A stretch of DNA of 47,130 bases, taken from contig JAQIBS010000253.1 in NCBI GenBank assembly GCA_027858965.1, positions 1 through 47,130 on the forward strand, in the 5' to 3' direction. Numbering within the stretch: position 1 is the first letter of the stretch; each line of letters opens with the position of its first letter. This stretch comes from Kiritimatiellia bacterium (GTDB taxonomy: Bacteria > Verrucomicrobiota > Kiritimatiellia > RFP12 > UBA1067). Position numbers and translations under genes: made by a program. The notes under the pieces were generated by a model, which was not told the origin of the DNA, searched no databases, and saw nothing but the letters and a program-made list of their open reading frames with translations. Of this stretch, positions 32,956 through 41,358 are shown piece after piece.

Positions 32956-33828
32956 TCACTTCTCTTCCGGTATTCCAAGCTCCTGCATGGTTGATCTCAT
33001 CCAGGCCAATGAGCGTTCAATCATCGGGCCACCCTCGCCCTCGCATTCCATGCTGAGCACGCCGGTGTATCCGCTGTCACGCAGCAGAGCCATACACTGC
33101 TTAATGTTGTCAGCATTAACGCCCTCGCCTATGGCGCACTGACTCAGCGCGATGCCGGTATCCTGTCCACGTAGTGCCTCTGCCAACGATGCAGAGACAT
33201 CCTTGATATGCACATGACGAACTTTATCTATAAATCGCTTTATGAACTTAACCGGATCGTTACCAGCGATAAATGAGTTGCCTGTATCCATATTGAGACC
33301 CAGATACTCGCTATCGCAGAAATTCAGCATCTTTTCCAGCATATCTGGGTTGGTGGTGAAGTAGCCATGTACCTCAATATTGATCTGCATTTTATAGGCC
33401 TCGGCAACCTCGATAATCTGCTCATACTCCCGCTTCATCATATCCATGGCTGCATCATCATCCAGATCCGCCGGCTTATGCAGTCCATCGGTTGTCGCAA
33501 TGCACGGGCAACCCGCATGTTTAGCCCAGGGAATGGACTTGAGCACATAGGGCACCCCATACACTGGCCCATCTTTGCCAGAGAGAGGAAAGGCAGCATC
33601 AACCTGCGAAAATTCAACTCCGTACTGATCTGCCATTTTATTCTTAAGCATCAGCGGATCTTCATAAAGAGCCACATGCGGCTGGTAGCCGAGTCCATGA
33701 ATCCAGCTTACCCCGTCGATTACTCCACACTCTATATGGTGTACGTCGTTCTTCTTTGCCCAATCCAGGCAGAATTCAAAGTTTTTGAAACTCGTATTAA
33801 ATGCATCTGTGTGAAATCCAATTTTCAT
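32956..33828 (-). CDS. TIM-barrel sugar phosphate isomerase/epimerase family protein
   Basis: A 290-residue TIM barrel of the AP-endonuclease-2/xylose-isomerase-like family with no signal peptide. Probable metal-binding residues are in INIEVHGYFTTNP, GLNMDTGNSFIAGNDP, VRHVHIKDVS and LSMECEGEGG. GGAG lies seven bases before the ATG. It lies downstream of the HEAT-ThuA gene on the same strand. Substrate unknown; related proteins also act as lyases or hydratases on keto-glycosides. Confidence 0.85.
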   Translation of the reverse strand: MKIGFHTDAFNTSFKNFEFCLDWAKKNDVHHIECGVIDGVSWIHGLGYQPHVALYEDPLMLKNKMADQYGVEFSQVDAAFPLSGKDGPVYGVPYVLKSIPWAKHAGCPCIATTDGLHKPADLDDDAAMDMMKREYEQIIEVAEAYKMQINIEVHGYFTTNPDMLEKMLNFCDSEYLGLNMDTGNSFIAGNDPVKFIKRFIDKVRHVHIKDVSASLAEALRGQDTGIALSQCAIGEGVNADNIKQCMALLRDSGYTGVLSMECEGEGGPMIERSLAWMRSTMQELGIPEEK

Positions 33829-33920
33829 ATTATCTCCTTTTTATGCTTAAAGGTGTGTTTTTCAGCGACCACTAAGTGGACGCCGATACGAGAGGTAAAT
33901 ATTTTCATAATTCATTCTTT

Positions 33921-36524
33921 TCATAACCCTGCCGACCAAGCAGCACCGCGCCGATACAGCTCATTTGCAGAGCTGTTAAAACTCTTCAGGTTGTGCCCCA
34001 ACACACAGTGAAAAACGCGTCCTTTCCCCGGATTGCAGGTGAAGGCCATAGGGTATACCTTCTTATCAACCTTGGAGATTGCAGAGGCCACGATATGAAC
34101 AGGAAAGTCTCCATCCAGACATGTATAAAGTTCATCAGTCTGTTCAAAGTCCTTCATTCCTTTTGTTATGGGATGGTTCTTGTCGGCAATATTGACCATA
34201 AATTTTCCGAATGGATCATGACCACGCAACTTTGGATTCCATGACCGTCCCGCGATCTCCATGAACTTTGAATTATACACCTGCTTCGGATGGCCGATAA
34301 AAGCACCGCAGGCAAAGTGAAAAAGAGTCATGCCTCCCCCGCCTTTAACGTACTTTGTCAGGTTATCAAGTGCGCCATCGGGGCCCGGTTCACCATCATT
34401 CTGGTAGTTTAGAAACAGTGTGTCATACTTAAAGATATCTTTGCTGGCAAGAATGGTGTAATCCTCGGTATAGCTTATTTCAAGAGTTTTATCTTCAGCA
34501 AGCACCTTCACCATCGCAGGAGCAGTCTTGCGCCAAGGATGACCAGGATACTCATTGCCTGTAACAATAAGAACTTTCCTGGCCGCACCTTTGTTGGCTT
34601 TTAACACAGGAGGTCCAAATTTTTTCGGGTCAGCCTTTGCTGGTTTAGCCCTCTTCTTAATAACAGCAGCAACAACCACTGGTTGAGGAACAGGAACACC
34701 GGATGCCTGCCCCTCAGTCACCCATATCTCGCTGACAACACAATTAGCCGCAGCTTCGCGTTTAAAGCGTATTGTTGCCTTGCCTCCCTTAATCTCAGAG
34801 GTTGGGATATTCACTGCCAGGGCAACTGCAGGTTCCTTCTTGCCTTTCCAGGCAGGAAGAGCTGTTTTACCAAGCACTTTCATCTTGCCAACCTGTACCG
34901 ATTGAACCCGTCCGTTGTTATCATAGTCCCACCAGACAAAACCCAGCTGATATTTTTTATTCGGTTTAAGACCATTGATTTCAATAACTACTTCGCTTCC
35001 ATCAAAGGCAATTGTGCCGGCAGGTTCATCTGTGTACTTCCATGATTTTCCCTTGATAACTTTAAGCTGAACTCCGGTGCGTCCTTTTACGGAATTTTCA
35101 ACACCGCAGTTCAAAGATGCTAGTGCCGAAAGACGTGCACCACCGGACTCAAAGCGCTTTATTGCGCGTTCACAGAGAGAGCGGTGAACAATACTGCTAT
35201 CTTTATCAGCAGCAATCTTTTTCAACATGGAAACAGCTGCAGGATCAGGCCACTGAGTCAGGGCCCTGATTGACGCATCCGCTATATCTTTATCAACAGA
35301 GCTGTTACCCTTATTAACAATACTCAAAGCTTCATCACAACCGGAAGCGGAAAGACACTGCAATACAGCAATTTTCTTCGCATTATCTGAGCCAGAGAAG
35401 GCCTTGTTCAGAGGAACCATAACCGCTTTATCATCATCGATGCGCTTAATCATACGACGGGTTGCAGATACTGCGTCCTCGCTGTTCGCGCCGCCAAGCA
35501 ACGCGCAGACCTCTGCATAAATTGATGTGTCACCAGCACGCCCAAGAACTTTCAGAGCTTCAGAGGCAACCTTGCCATCGCTGGATGCCGCAACATTAAT
35601 CAGTGCCGAATCCAGCTTCGGAGTATCACGTAGAATGGCAGCTTTAATGGCTGTAACCTGAGAGCTTACATCACCACTTTTGATCACTTTAAGCACCGCT
35701 TTGTCAACACCACGGGCATTGAGATTGGCTAAAGCCTCCACAGCTCCGGCTGATGCCAGTACAGGAACGCTATCTTTACTGCCGATAACTCCCAATGTGT
35801 TGATTGCCGCAATCCTTAGTTCTTCATCCGTTCCCGCAGCCAGTTTGCCGACAATCTCACCAACAGCGGAGATTTCCTTCTCTGCTGCTATTGATAGCGC
35901 CATGAGCTGAGCTGGTTTCGGCAATGATTCTATGACTTTAGCGAAAGAAGCCGGCTTGATTTCGGCAAGAATGCGCATAGCAGTTGCGCTGACCTGTGCA
36001 TCCATATTCTGCAGGTAGTCAGGGGCAATCTTTGCTGCATCTTTCGGATAGTATCTCAAAAGACCAGCCAATCCAGCGATCTGCTTTGCGGCATCTCCGC
36101 TTTTCAGCTCTGCTAGATATACATCTTTGCCCGCATCTTTATAAGATGATGATGCCAGCTCATTTAAGGCTATACGCACATCTGCCATGAGCTGCGCATC
36201 TCCCTTGATGTTCTTGAGAGCCTTAACTTCAGCTTCACCGGCAACCTTTGCCAGATGCTGTGCAATAATTGTGCGCCCTGCGGTTGTGGTCTTTTGGGAT
36301 GCAAATGCCTCCATCAAAGCCCGCGCCAGCTGCTTGCGCTGCTCTTCATCACCACCGGCAGCGGGAACAAACTGCTCCAGCAGGTAGTGGGGTTTGCGTG
36401 GGTGGAGACCGTTGGCAACGGCAACTTCATCCACAGCCTTGAAAATTTCATCTGGAACAGGCGCCGCCTGTGCCAGGCACATAGCGACGAATAACACTGC
36501 AACCAATATTGAAAGATGTTTCAT
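33921..36524 (-). CDS. Exported HEAT-repeat, beta-sandwich and ThuA multidomain protein
   Basis: An 867-residue secreted protein. A Sec signal peptide spans about residues 1-20 (LSILVAVLFVAMCLAQAAP). About residues 30-440 are alanine-rich HEAT-like repeats, for example IAAINTLGVIGSKDSVPVLA. A beta-sandwich or carbohydrate-binding-like domain follows (about 450-610, GLKPNKKYQLGFVWWDYDNN). A ThuA-like glutamine-amidotransferase-fold domain ends it (about 645-867, VLIVTGNEYPGHPWRKTAPA, GGGGMTLFHFACGAFIG, GKGRVFHCVLGHN). The ThuA domain is linked to disaccharide use in other bacteria, though its chemistry is not settled. It lies between a Gfo/Idh gene and an isomerase gene on the same strand, so it likely works in the same pathway. 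Confidence 0.85.
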   Translation of the reverse strand: MKHLSILVAVLFVAMCLAQAAPVPDEIFKAVDEVAVANGLHPRKPHYLLEQFVPAAGGDEEQRKQLARALMEAFASQKTTTAGRTIIAQHLAKVAGEAEVKALKNIKGDAQLMADVRIALNELASSSYKDAGKDVYLAELKSGDAAKQIAGLAGLLRYYPKDAAKIAPDYLQNMDAQVSATAMRILAEIKPASFAKVIESLPKPAQLMALSIAAEKEISAVGEIVGKLAAGTDEELRIAAINTLGVIGSKDSVPVLASAGAVEALANLNARGVDKAVLKVIKSGDVSSQVTAIKAAILRDTPKLDSALINVAASSDGKVASEALKVLGRAGDTSIYAEVCALLGGANSEDAVSATRRMIKRIDDDKAVMVPLNKAFSGSDNAKKIAVLQCLSASGCDEALSIVNKGNSSVDKDIADASIRALTQWPDPAAVSMLKKIAADKDSSIVHRSLCERAIKRFESGGARLSALASLNCGVENSVKGRTGVQLKVIKGKSWKYTDEPAGTIAFDGSEVVIEINGLKPNKKYQLGFVWWDYDNNGRVQSVQVGKMKVLGKTALPAWKGKKEPAVALAVNIPTSEIKGGKATIRFKREAAANCVVSEIWVTEGQASGVPVPQPVVVAAVIKKRAKPAKADPKKFGPPVLKANKGAARKVLIVTGNEYPGHPWRKTAPAMVKVLAEDKTLEISYTEDYTILASKDIFKYDTLFLNYQNDGEPGPDGALDNLTKYVKGGGGMTLFHFACGAFIGHPKQVYNSKFMEIAGRSWNPKLRGHDPFGKFMVNIADKNHPITKGMKDFEQTDELYTCLDGDFPVHIVASAISKVDKKVYPMAFTCNPGKGRVFHCVLGHNLKSFNSSANELYRRGAAWSAGL

Positions 36525-36542
36525 AATTTTTTCCTGTAAATT

Positions 36543-36574
36543 TAGAACTTTAGAATTTCAGAACTTTAGAACTT
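36543..36574 (+). repeat. Four-unit 8-nt repeat (TAGAACTT) after a Gfo/Idh gene
   Basis: TAGAACTT, TAGAATTT, CAGAACTT and TAGAACTT follow in 8-nt phase, immediately beyond the stop of the Gfo/Idh gene. Relatives of this sequence lie at the 3' ends of the anSME gene (19575) and cysS (25562). Confidence 0.75.
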
Positions 36575-37858
36575 CTACAGATGCCATGGTTTGCGCATTG
36601 TGCGCGATAACATACGATTTGCAGGCTCGTCTCCGATGAACTGCTCTTTCTGCCAGTCCCATTTCACCTTACGCTTAACGCGCGTGGCAATGTCCGCAAC
36701 CAGAGAGAGAGTAGATGATGCATGACAGGCATCAACTGAGGCAACAGGATCACGGCGGCTCTTAATACAATCTAAAAAATTCTCCATGTGATTCTTTGAA
36801 ACATACAAACGTTTGTCGGATGGTTTTATAACCATGCTAAGTATTGCCGGATCGGATGCTTTTATTCCACCGCGAGTTACATGCACCCACCCCTTGTCGC
36901 CGATAAAGCGCACTCCCTGCTTGTAGAGCCCGCTGACATTATCATGGAACTCCATCATTAAACCGGATTTGGCCTTAACCTTAACCTGCCAGCCAAAGGA
37001 GACATCAGCATCGCCCTCTGGTTCGAACTGGGCTGCACCCACAACTTCAATCGGGCCTTCCAAAAACTCGGGTGCCCCCCACAGGCCGATATCCAGATGG
37101 TGAACCCCCCAGCTCTGAATCCATCCAGCGCAGTAGTCGGTCAGGAAATACCAGTTGTAGTTGCAGAGGTTCTTGCGATAGGGCTTGAATGGGGCTGGAC
37201 CTAACCACAGATCATAGTTAATGTCAGCAGGCACCTCACCCGGCTCAAGTTTCAGGATACGGCGCCCGCTTGGAACCCCGACATACACCTTCTCCAGCTT
37301 GCCGAGATATCCGTTCATTGCCAGTTCACAGGCCTGACGGAAACGGGAATCAGAGCGCTGCTGAGTGCCTGCCTGCAGTATACGTCCGTAACGACGAACT
37401 GCATCGCACATGGCTCGTCCTTCGGCAACTGTAAGGCTGAGCGCCTTTTCGCAGTAGATATCCTTGCCATTCTTAGCAGCCTCAATGGTCATCAGGGCAT
37501 GCCAGTTCTCAGGTGCGGCAATTGTGACTGCATCAATCGAAGGGTCTGCCATTATCTCACGGAAATCTTTGGTGGCCTTTAAATTAAGACCATTCTTCTT
37601 ATAACCCTCTTGGCGCTTTTTAAGCGCATCCCCCCGTACGTCACAGATGGTGGTCAGCTGCGCCTGTTTTAAAGATGAGAGCATGCTGATATGATTGGGA
37701 CCTCTGCTCCCCATGCCGATAGTAGCAACATTGATTCGCTCAGAGGGCGCCACATTTCCATCAAGACCCAAAGCGCTGGCCGGCACAAGGTAGGGCAGCG
37801 TAACCGCAGCTGCGGCTTTTTTTAAAAACTTCCTGCGTGAAAGTTGTAAGCTCATCAT
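36575..37858 (-). CDS. Tat-exported Gfo/Idh/MocA oxidoreductase
   Basis: A 427-residue enzyme with a twin-arginine signal (SRRKFLKKAAAAVTLPYLVP). The nucleotide motif is VATIGMGSRGPNHISML, the conserved lysine is in DIYCEKALSLTVAEGRA, and the substrate-domain histidines are in SWGVHHLDIGLWG. It differs from the classic EKP by EKA. GGAGG lies just before the first of two adjacent ATG codons. It starts 14 bases after the stop of the secreted gene at 37872 and precedes the HEAT-ThuA gene on the same strand, suggesting one operon. Substrate unknown. Confidence 0.9.
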   Translation of the reverse strand: MMSLQLSRRKFLKKAAAAVTLPYLVPASALGLDGNVAPSERINVATIGMGSRGPNHISMLSSLKQAQLTTICDVRGDALKKRQEGYKKNGLNLKATKDFREIMADPSIDAVTIAAPENWHALMTIEAAKNGKDIYCEKALSLTVAEGRAMCDAVRRYGRILQAGTQQRSDSRFRQACELAMNGYLGKLEKVYVGVPSGRRILKLEPGEVPADINYDLWLGPAPFKPYRKNLCNYNWYFLTDYCAGWIQSWGVHHLDIGLWGAPEFLEGPIEVVGAAQFEPEGDADVSFGWQVKVKAKSGLMMEFHDNVSGLYKQGVRFIGDKGWVHVTRGGIKASDPAILSMVIKPSDKRLYVSKNHMENFLDCIKSRRDPVASVDACHASSTLSLVADIATRVKRKVKWDWQKEQFIGDEPANRMLSRTMRKPWHL

Positions 37859-37871
37859 TATTCCTCCATTG

Positions 37872-38885
37872 TCAATTCGATGTTGGACGTTCAGTTTTTC
37901 CAACAAATTTCTCGTAAATCCCGACAACATCCTTCTCTGATAAATTCCGGTCTATTATTACCCGACACTTTGCGGTGGCGCTTTGATCTGCCTCTATGTC
38001 ATAACCGAAGAGCGAACAGTAGAGAGAGTAGTGCTTATCCTCATGATGCGGCATAAGCACAGCAAAACAATCCTTTGGACTGGACATCATCAGCCCCATC
38101 AAACCACTATCCAGAGAAGTGCGCATGCCCAACGCATGCATATAGTTCTCGACAGGCATAAATTCAACGGCATTGGGTGGATGTTTCCAGCGCCCGTCAT
38201 CAATTATTTTGCGGGCATCATCATCACGCGGAAAGCACAACCAATCACCATACTTATGGTCGGCTCCTACCAATCCATCTTTTCCACTGCCATGACAGAG
38301 GTTAAAACCATTAAAATAACAGGTCATGAAAACTTCGAACCGTGGCAGAAATTTCTTTGCCCTAACAGTCACAATGGCATCGAGTACTTCTAGCGAGGCC
38401 CAGCGGTAAATGATCTGCAAATCAAAAGGATGATTTTTATCGGCCTGCCATTTGACCTTAACAGCTCCATCATCCTGCAGCTTTGCACTGCTCTTCCATC
38501 CCCTCGCATCCGGAAGATAACGGCTCTCTGCATCAAGAAGTCGGTACGGTGTCAAAAGGCCAAGAGGTGCTGCCACATTTATGCCGCTCTTCAGATCAAT
38601 AACCGGTCCGGCTCCAAATGATTTGCCATCCTTGCGCAGAGTACCTTTCAAAGAGCCTGTATTAAAGGTGTAACCTGCGCCACTCTCAACAAACCGCAGG
38701 TCCGCAATCGCTGTAGGGATTGCAAAGAAATAGCCACAAAAAATTACTAAAGTTACAGCTCTATTTAGGATTTCACCACAGAGACACAGAGGCACAGAGA
38801 TATTTTTTCTGTAAAAGCTACAACAATCTTTGCTTAACATTATTAGCAACAACTCTATTCTTAAAATATTAAAACTGAAACTCAT
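37872..38885 (-). CDS. Secreted protein of unknown function, probable sugar-island component
   Basis: Not recognised. The 337-residue frame has a hydrophobic signal-like stretch AVTLVIFCGYFFAIPTAIAD at about residues 43-62. The mature part is beta-rich with many aromatic and basic residues (YRLLDAESRYLPDARGW, IIYRWASLEVLDAIVTVRAK, HGSGKDGLVGADHKYGDWLC). The start is unsure. The residues before the signal include SVPLCLCGEIL, which is encoded by a CACAGAG-type repeat, and a distant GAGGG lies before the ATG at 38885. It sits upstream of a Tat Gfo/Idh gene with a 14-base gap, so a role in the same periplasmic pathway is likely. Confidence 0.6.
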   Translation of the reverse strand: MSFSFNILRIELLLIMLSKDCCSFYRKNISVPLCLCGEILNRAVTLVIFCGYFFAIPTAIADLRFVESGAGYTFNTGSLKGTLRKDGKSFGAGPVIDLKSGINVAAPLGLLTPYRLLDAESRYLPDARGWKSSAKLQDDGAVKVKWQADKNHPFDLQIIYRWASLEVLDAIVTVRAKKFLPRFEVFMTCYFNGFNLCHGSGKDGLVGADHKYGDWLCFPRDDDARKIIDDGRWKHPPNAVEFMPVENYMHALGMRTSLDSGLMGLMMSSPKDCFAVLMPHHEDKHYSLYCSLFGYDIEADQSATAKCRVIIDRNLSEKDVVGIYEKFVGKTERPTSN

Positions 38886-38923
38886 TATCTAACATCCCTC
38901 TGTGTCTCAATGCCTCTGTGGTG
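38774..38923. repeat. CACAGAGACACAGAGG inverted repeat around a gene start
   Basis: CACCACAGAGACACAGAGGC (38774) pairs with CCTCTGTGTCTCAATGCCTC followed by TGTGGTG (38897-38923). The left arm lies inside the 5' end of the gene at 37872. A relative is at 20757. Confidence 0.75.
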
Positions 38924-38957
38924 AAAAAATTTCAAAGCAATAGCTTCCCTACGACAA

Positions 38958-39245
38958 TTACCCCTGGAATATCCTGAGCAATCCTTTGGCTATAGCCTTG
39001 CGCTCCTTTGGTGCACTGATATGCGGTTCAAAACCGGCACGCATTTTCAGCCCTTCGATGGCTTCGAGCATCAGATCAACATTGTGCCGGTGGTCCCCTG
39101 CTTCAAGCAAACCGCACTCCTGAGCCTGTTTAACAAGATTCACATAGAAAATGCGCACATCATCATAAAACTTGCTCCAGCTTTTTTTGACATCCTCATC
39201 CTCCTGCAGCAACATAAATATGCCGGTTGTAAACAGACGGTTCCT
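38958..39245 (-). pseudogene. TetR-family regulator remnant (C-terminal part only)
   Basis: The frame carries LFTTGIFMLLQEDEDVKKSW, then YDDVRIFYVNLVKQAQECGL and NVDLMLEAIEGLKMRAGFEP, which looks like a TetR ligand-binding C-terminal domain. A TAA lies ten codons before the first ATG and no HTH region is found upstream in the frame. A separate 45-residue frame starts at 39333 with a GAGGG ribosome site (MKKIATAIFCLPEYDATKK) and overlaps it in another frame. The gene appears broken; a frameshift alone would not restore the HTH. Confidence 0.45.
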
Positions 39246-39380
39246 TTAAGTCCTTCTCCATCTGAACGCGTAACCTTTTTTTGGTTGCATCATATTCAGG
39301 TAAACAAAATATAGCTGTAGCAATTTTTTTCATAATATCCCTCTTGTTTATTCCACGAGGATGAGAATATTTATTGAGAG

Positions 39381-39500
39381 ATGGTTAAAAGGGTTGAAGG
39401 TTAAAAAAGTTAAAGCGGTTAAAGGGGTCGAAGTAGTTGAAGGCGCGTAAAGGCGAAAACCATTTCAACCTTTTTAACAATTTCAACCACTTGAACTAAC
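39381..39500. repeat. AACC/GGTT palindromic element, second copy
   Basis: GATGGTTAAAAGGGTTGAAG and the following GGTTAAAAAAGTT match the copy at 9783 over more than 40 bases. AACCATTTCAACCTTTTTAA then forms the right half. The rest of the 615-bp gap before the sulfatase holds the TetR remnant to the left and a promoter to the right. Confidence 0.85.
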
Positions 39501-39768
39501 GCAAATTTCTTGTTTTTTGTTACAACTTCTGAGCTATAAGCTACTAATGCAGGCTGGCTAATGTAATATCACCCGCGAGTTTGAATAATATTACAACCAT
39601 CTCTGTATAAAATTAATTTAACAAAGAATGGCATAGGAATCAAGGCCTGTTGAAAGCATGTCACAACCGCTATACCAGTTTTACTCTGCAAACCCGGAAA
39701 ATAGGCATTTGACTTTTTTCAAGCCTCACCACATAATAAATTTCTTATATTTTAAGCAAACTGTCCTG

Positions 39769-39783
39769 TTGCACGCGTTGCAA
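39769..39783. promoter_or_regulatory. Near-palindrome TTGCACGCGTTGCAA, possible repressor site
   Basis: TTGCA-CGCG-TTGCAA is one base short of a perfect LacI/GalR-like palindrome and lies about 12 bases before the -35 box of the sulfatase. AAAAGCGTTTTT follows. The regulator is unknown. Confidence 0.35.
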
Positions 39784-39795
39784 AAGCGTTTTTAA

Positions 39796-39824
39796 TAGAC
39801 ATTGATCAGTGCATTATCTATAAT
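39796..39824 (+). promoter_or_regulatory. Strong sigma-70-like promoter of the sulfatase gene
   Basis: TAGACA (39796-39801), 17 bases, then TATAAT (39819-39824). The expected transcription start, about seven bases on, falls at or next to the ATG at 39832, and there is no Shine-Dalgarno. A leaderless mRNA is therefore likely. Confidence 0.65.
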
Positions 39825-39831
39825 TTGAAAA

Positions 39832-41211
39832 ATGCGTTTGATGTTTGTTTTATATCTCTGTTTTAGTGTATCTGCTGTATTTGGAGAATCTCCCAATATT
39901 GTCTGTATTGTTGCAGATGATCTGGGGTATGGGGATCTGGGATGCTATGGCTGTTCTGACATATTAACTCCCAATATCGACAGGCTTGCAGCCGAAGGCG
40001 TGCGTTTCACCCAGTTCTACGCCAACGCTCCTGAATGCACCCCTACCCGTACCGCGCTGTTGAGCGGACGTTACCAGCATCGTGTCGGCGGTCTTGAGTG
40101 CGCCATAGGCACCGGCAACTATGGACGCTACGATGAAGCCGCGGTTCTATCCGACGCCCATGACCTCGGCCTACCTCCCTCTTACGGTGCCCTTCCCGCT
40201 ATCCTCACCGGTTATAAATCCGCCTGCATCGGCAAGTGGCACCTCGGTTATGAGCGTCAGCACTGGCCGGACAAACATGGCTTTGACTTCTGGATCGGTC
40301 CGATATGCGGTGGCGTAGACTACTTTCATCACACAGAGCCCTTTGGTGAGTGCCAGGGAAATCACCTTGACGGCGACCATGTGCTTTACAAAAATGGAAA
40401 AGAGTTCTTCAGCAAAAAGTATATGACCCATCTCATCACTGATGAAGCAGTTGAGTGGCTTAAGAAACGGTCGGCAAAAATACCATTCTTCCTTTATGTT
40501 CCCTACACCGCGCCACACTCCCCCTATCAGGGCCCGAATGATCGGCAACCGGAGAAAAAAGGCTACCTCAACTGGGATAAGGGCGATCGGGCTACATTCG
40601 CCGGAATGGTTGAGGAACTTGACAAGGGCGTGGGTGATATCTGCAGGAGTCTCGATAAACAGGGTTTAAAAGAAAATACTGTGGTGATCTTCTTCTCTGA
40701 CAACGGTGCCAATAAAAAAGGGAACAACGGAGAGCTGAGAGGACACAAGGGATCTCTGTTTGAAGGTGGCATACGCGTACCCTGTGTCATCCGGCAACCG
40801 GCAGCCATTAAACCGGGCATAGTTTCTGCGCAACCCTGTATGAGTATGGACCTGACATCATCCATTGCATCCATTGCCGGGGTTAAGGCTCCTGACGGAA
40901 AACCTTTTGACGGAATGGATATCATCAATCATGTGGTTAACGGCAAACCAACAGCATCCCGAACCCTTTACTGGCGAGCCAGACGAGGAGATCGATTACA
41001 ACGTGCAGTACGCGATGGCAATATCAAATACCTCTACCGAGCCAAAGGTGCAAAGGTAGCGGAATACCTATTCGACCTGAAAGCTGACCTATCCGAGAAG
41101 AACAACCTTATTAATGAACAACCAGAAAAGGCCGAAACCATGAAAATTATTCTTGAAAAGTGGGAGCAAAAGGTTAAGAATAAACGAGGTGTTATTGAGA
41201 ACGATAAATGA
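39832..41211 (+). CDS. Secreted Cys-type sulfatase (formylglycine-dependent)
   Basis: Hydrolyses sulfate esters, probably from a sulfated polysaccharide or its oligosaccharides. The 459-residue protein has a signal peptide (about 1-18), the metal aspartates in VADDLGYGDLG (D29, D30), and the maturation signature CTPTRTALLSGR with C69, the residue converted to formylglycine. The sulfate-binding GKWHLG and the metal-binding FFSDNGANK also appear, with a C-terminal subdomain ending LFDLKADLSEKNNL. It is a family S1 arylsulfatase. A Cys-type site needs a maturase; the anSME encoded at 19583 can serve. It is followed by a Tat Gfo/Idh gene after a repeat-containing gap. Confidence 0.94.
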   Translation: MRLMFVLYLCFSVSAVFGESPNIVCIVADDLGYGDLGCYGCSDILTPNIDRLAAEGVRFTQFYANAPECTPTRTALLSGRYQHRVGGLECAIGTGNYGRYDEAAVLSDAHDLGLPPSYGALPAILTGYKSACIGKWHLGYERQHWPDKHGFDFWIGPICGGVDYFHHTEPFGECQGNHLDGDHVLYKNGKEFFSKKYMTHLITDEAVEWLKKRSAKIPFFLYVPYTAPHSPYQGPNDRQPEKKGYLNWDKGDRATFAGMVEELDKGVGDICRSLDKQGLKENTVVIFFSDNGANKKGNNGELRGHKGSLFEGGIRVPCVIRQPAAIKPGIVSAQPCMSMDLTSSIASIAGVKAPDGKPFDGMDIINHVVNGKPTASRTLYWRARRGDRLQRAVRDGNIKYLYRAKGAKVAEYLFDLKADLSEKNNLINEQPEKAETMKIILEKWEQKVKNKRGVIENDK

Positions 41212-41358
41212 TAAATGCTGAACGATAAACTGAGAGTTAATGCGCGAATGCGCAAGTTGCCCATGGCAGTGAGTATTAAAAAACGCTATGCACCAAGCGC
41301 CATGCACCATGCGCTTTGCAAAGAGAATTTAACGAACATACGAAACAAAGGGAGTAAC

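Noticed and set aside
33367..34011. A 214-codon plus-strand open frame opposite the TIM-barrel gene at 32956
   Set aside because: It lies antisense to a well-supported isomerase gene and its translation shows no recognisable motif or ribosome site.
41215..41358. N-terminal extension of the third Gfo/Idh protein
   Set aside because: It consists of low-complexity repeat sequence and would bury the twin-arginine signal; the ATG at 41359 has a ribosome site.
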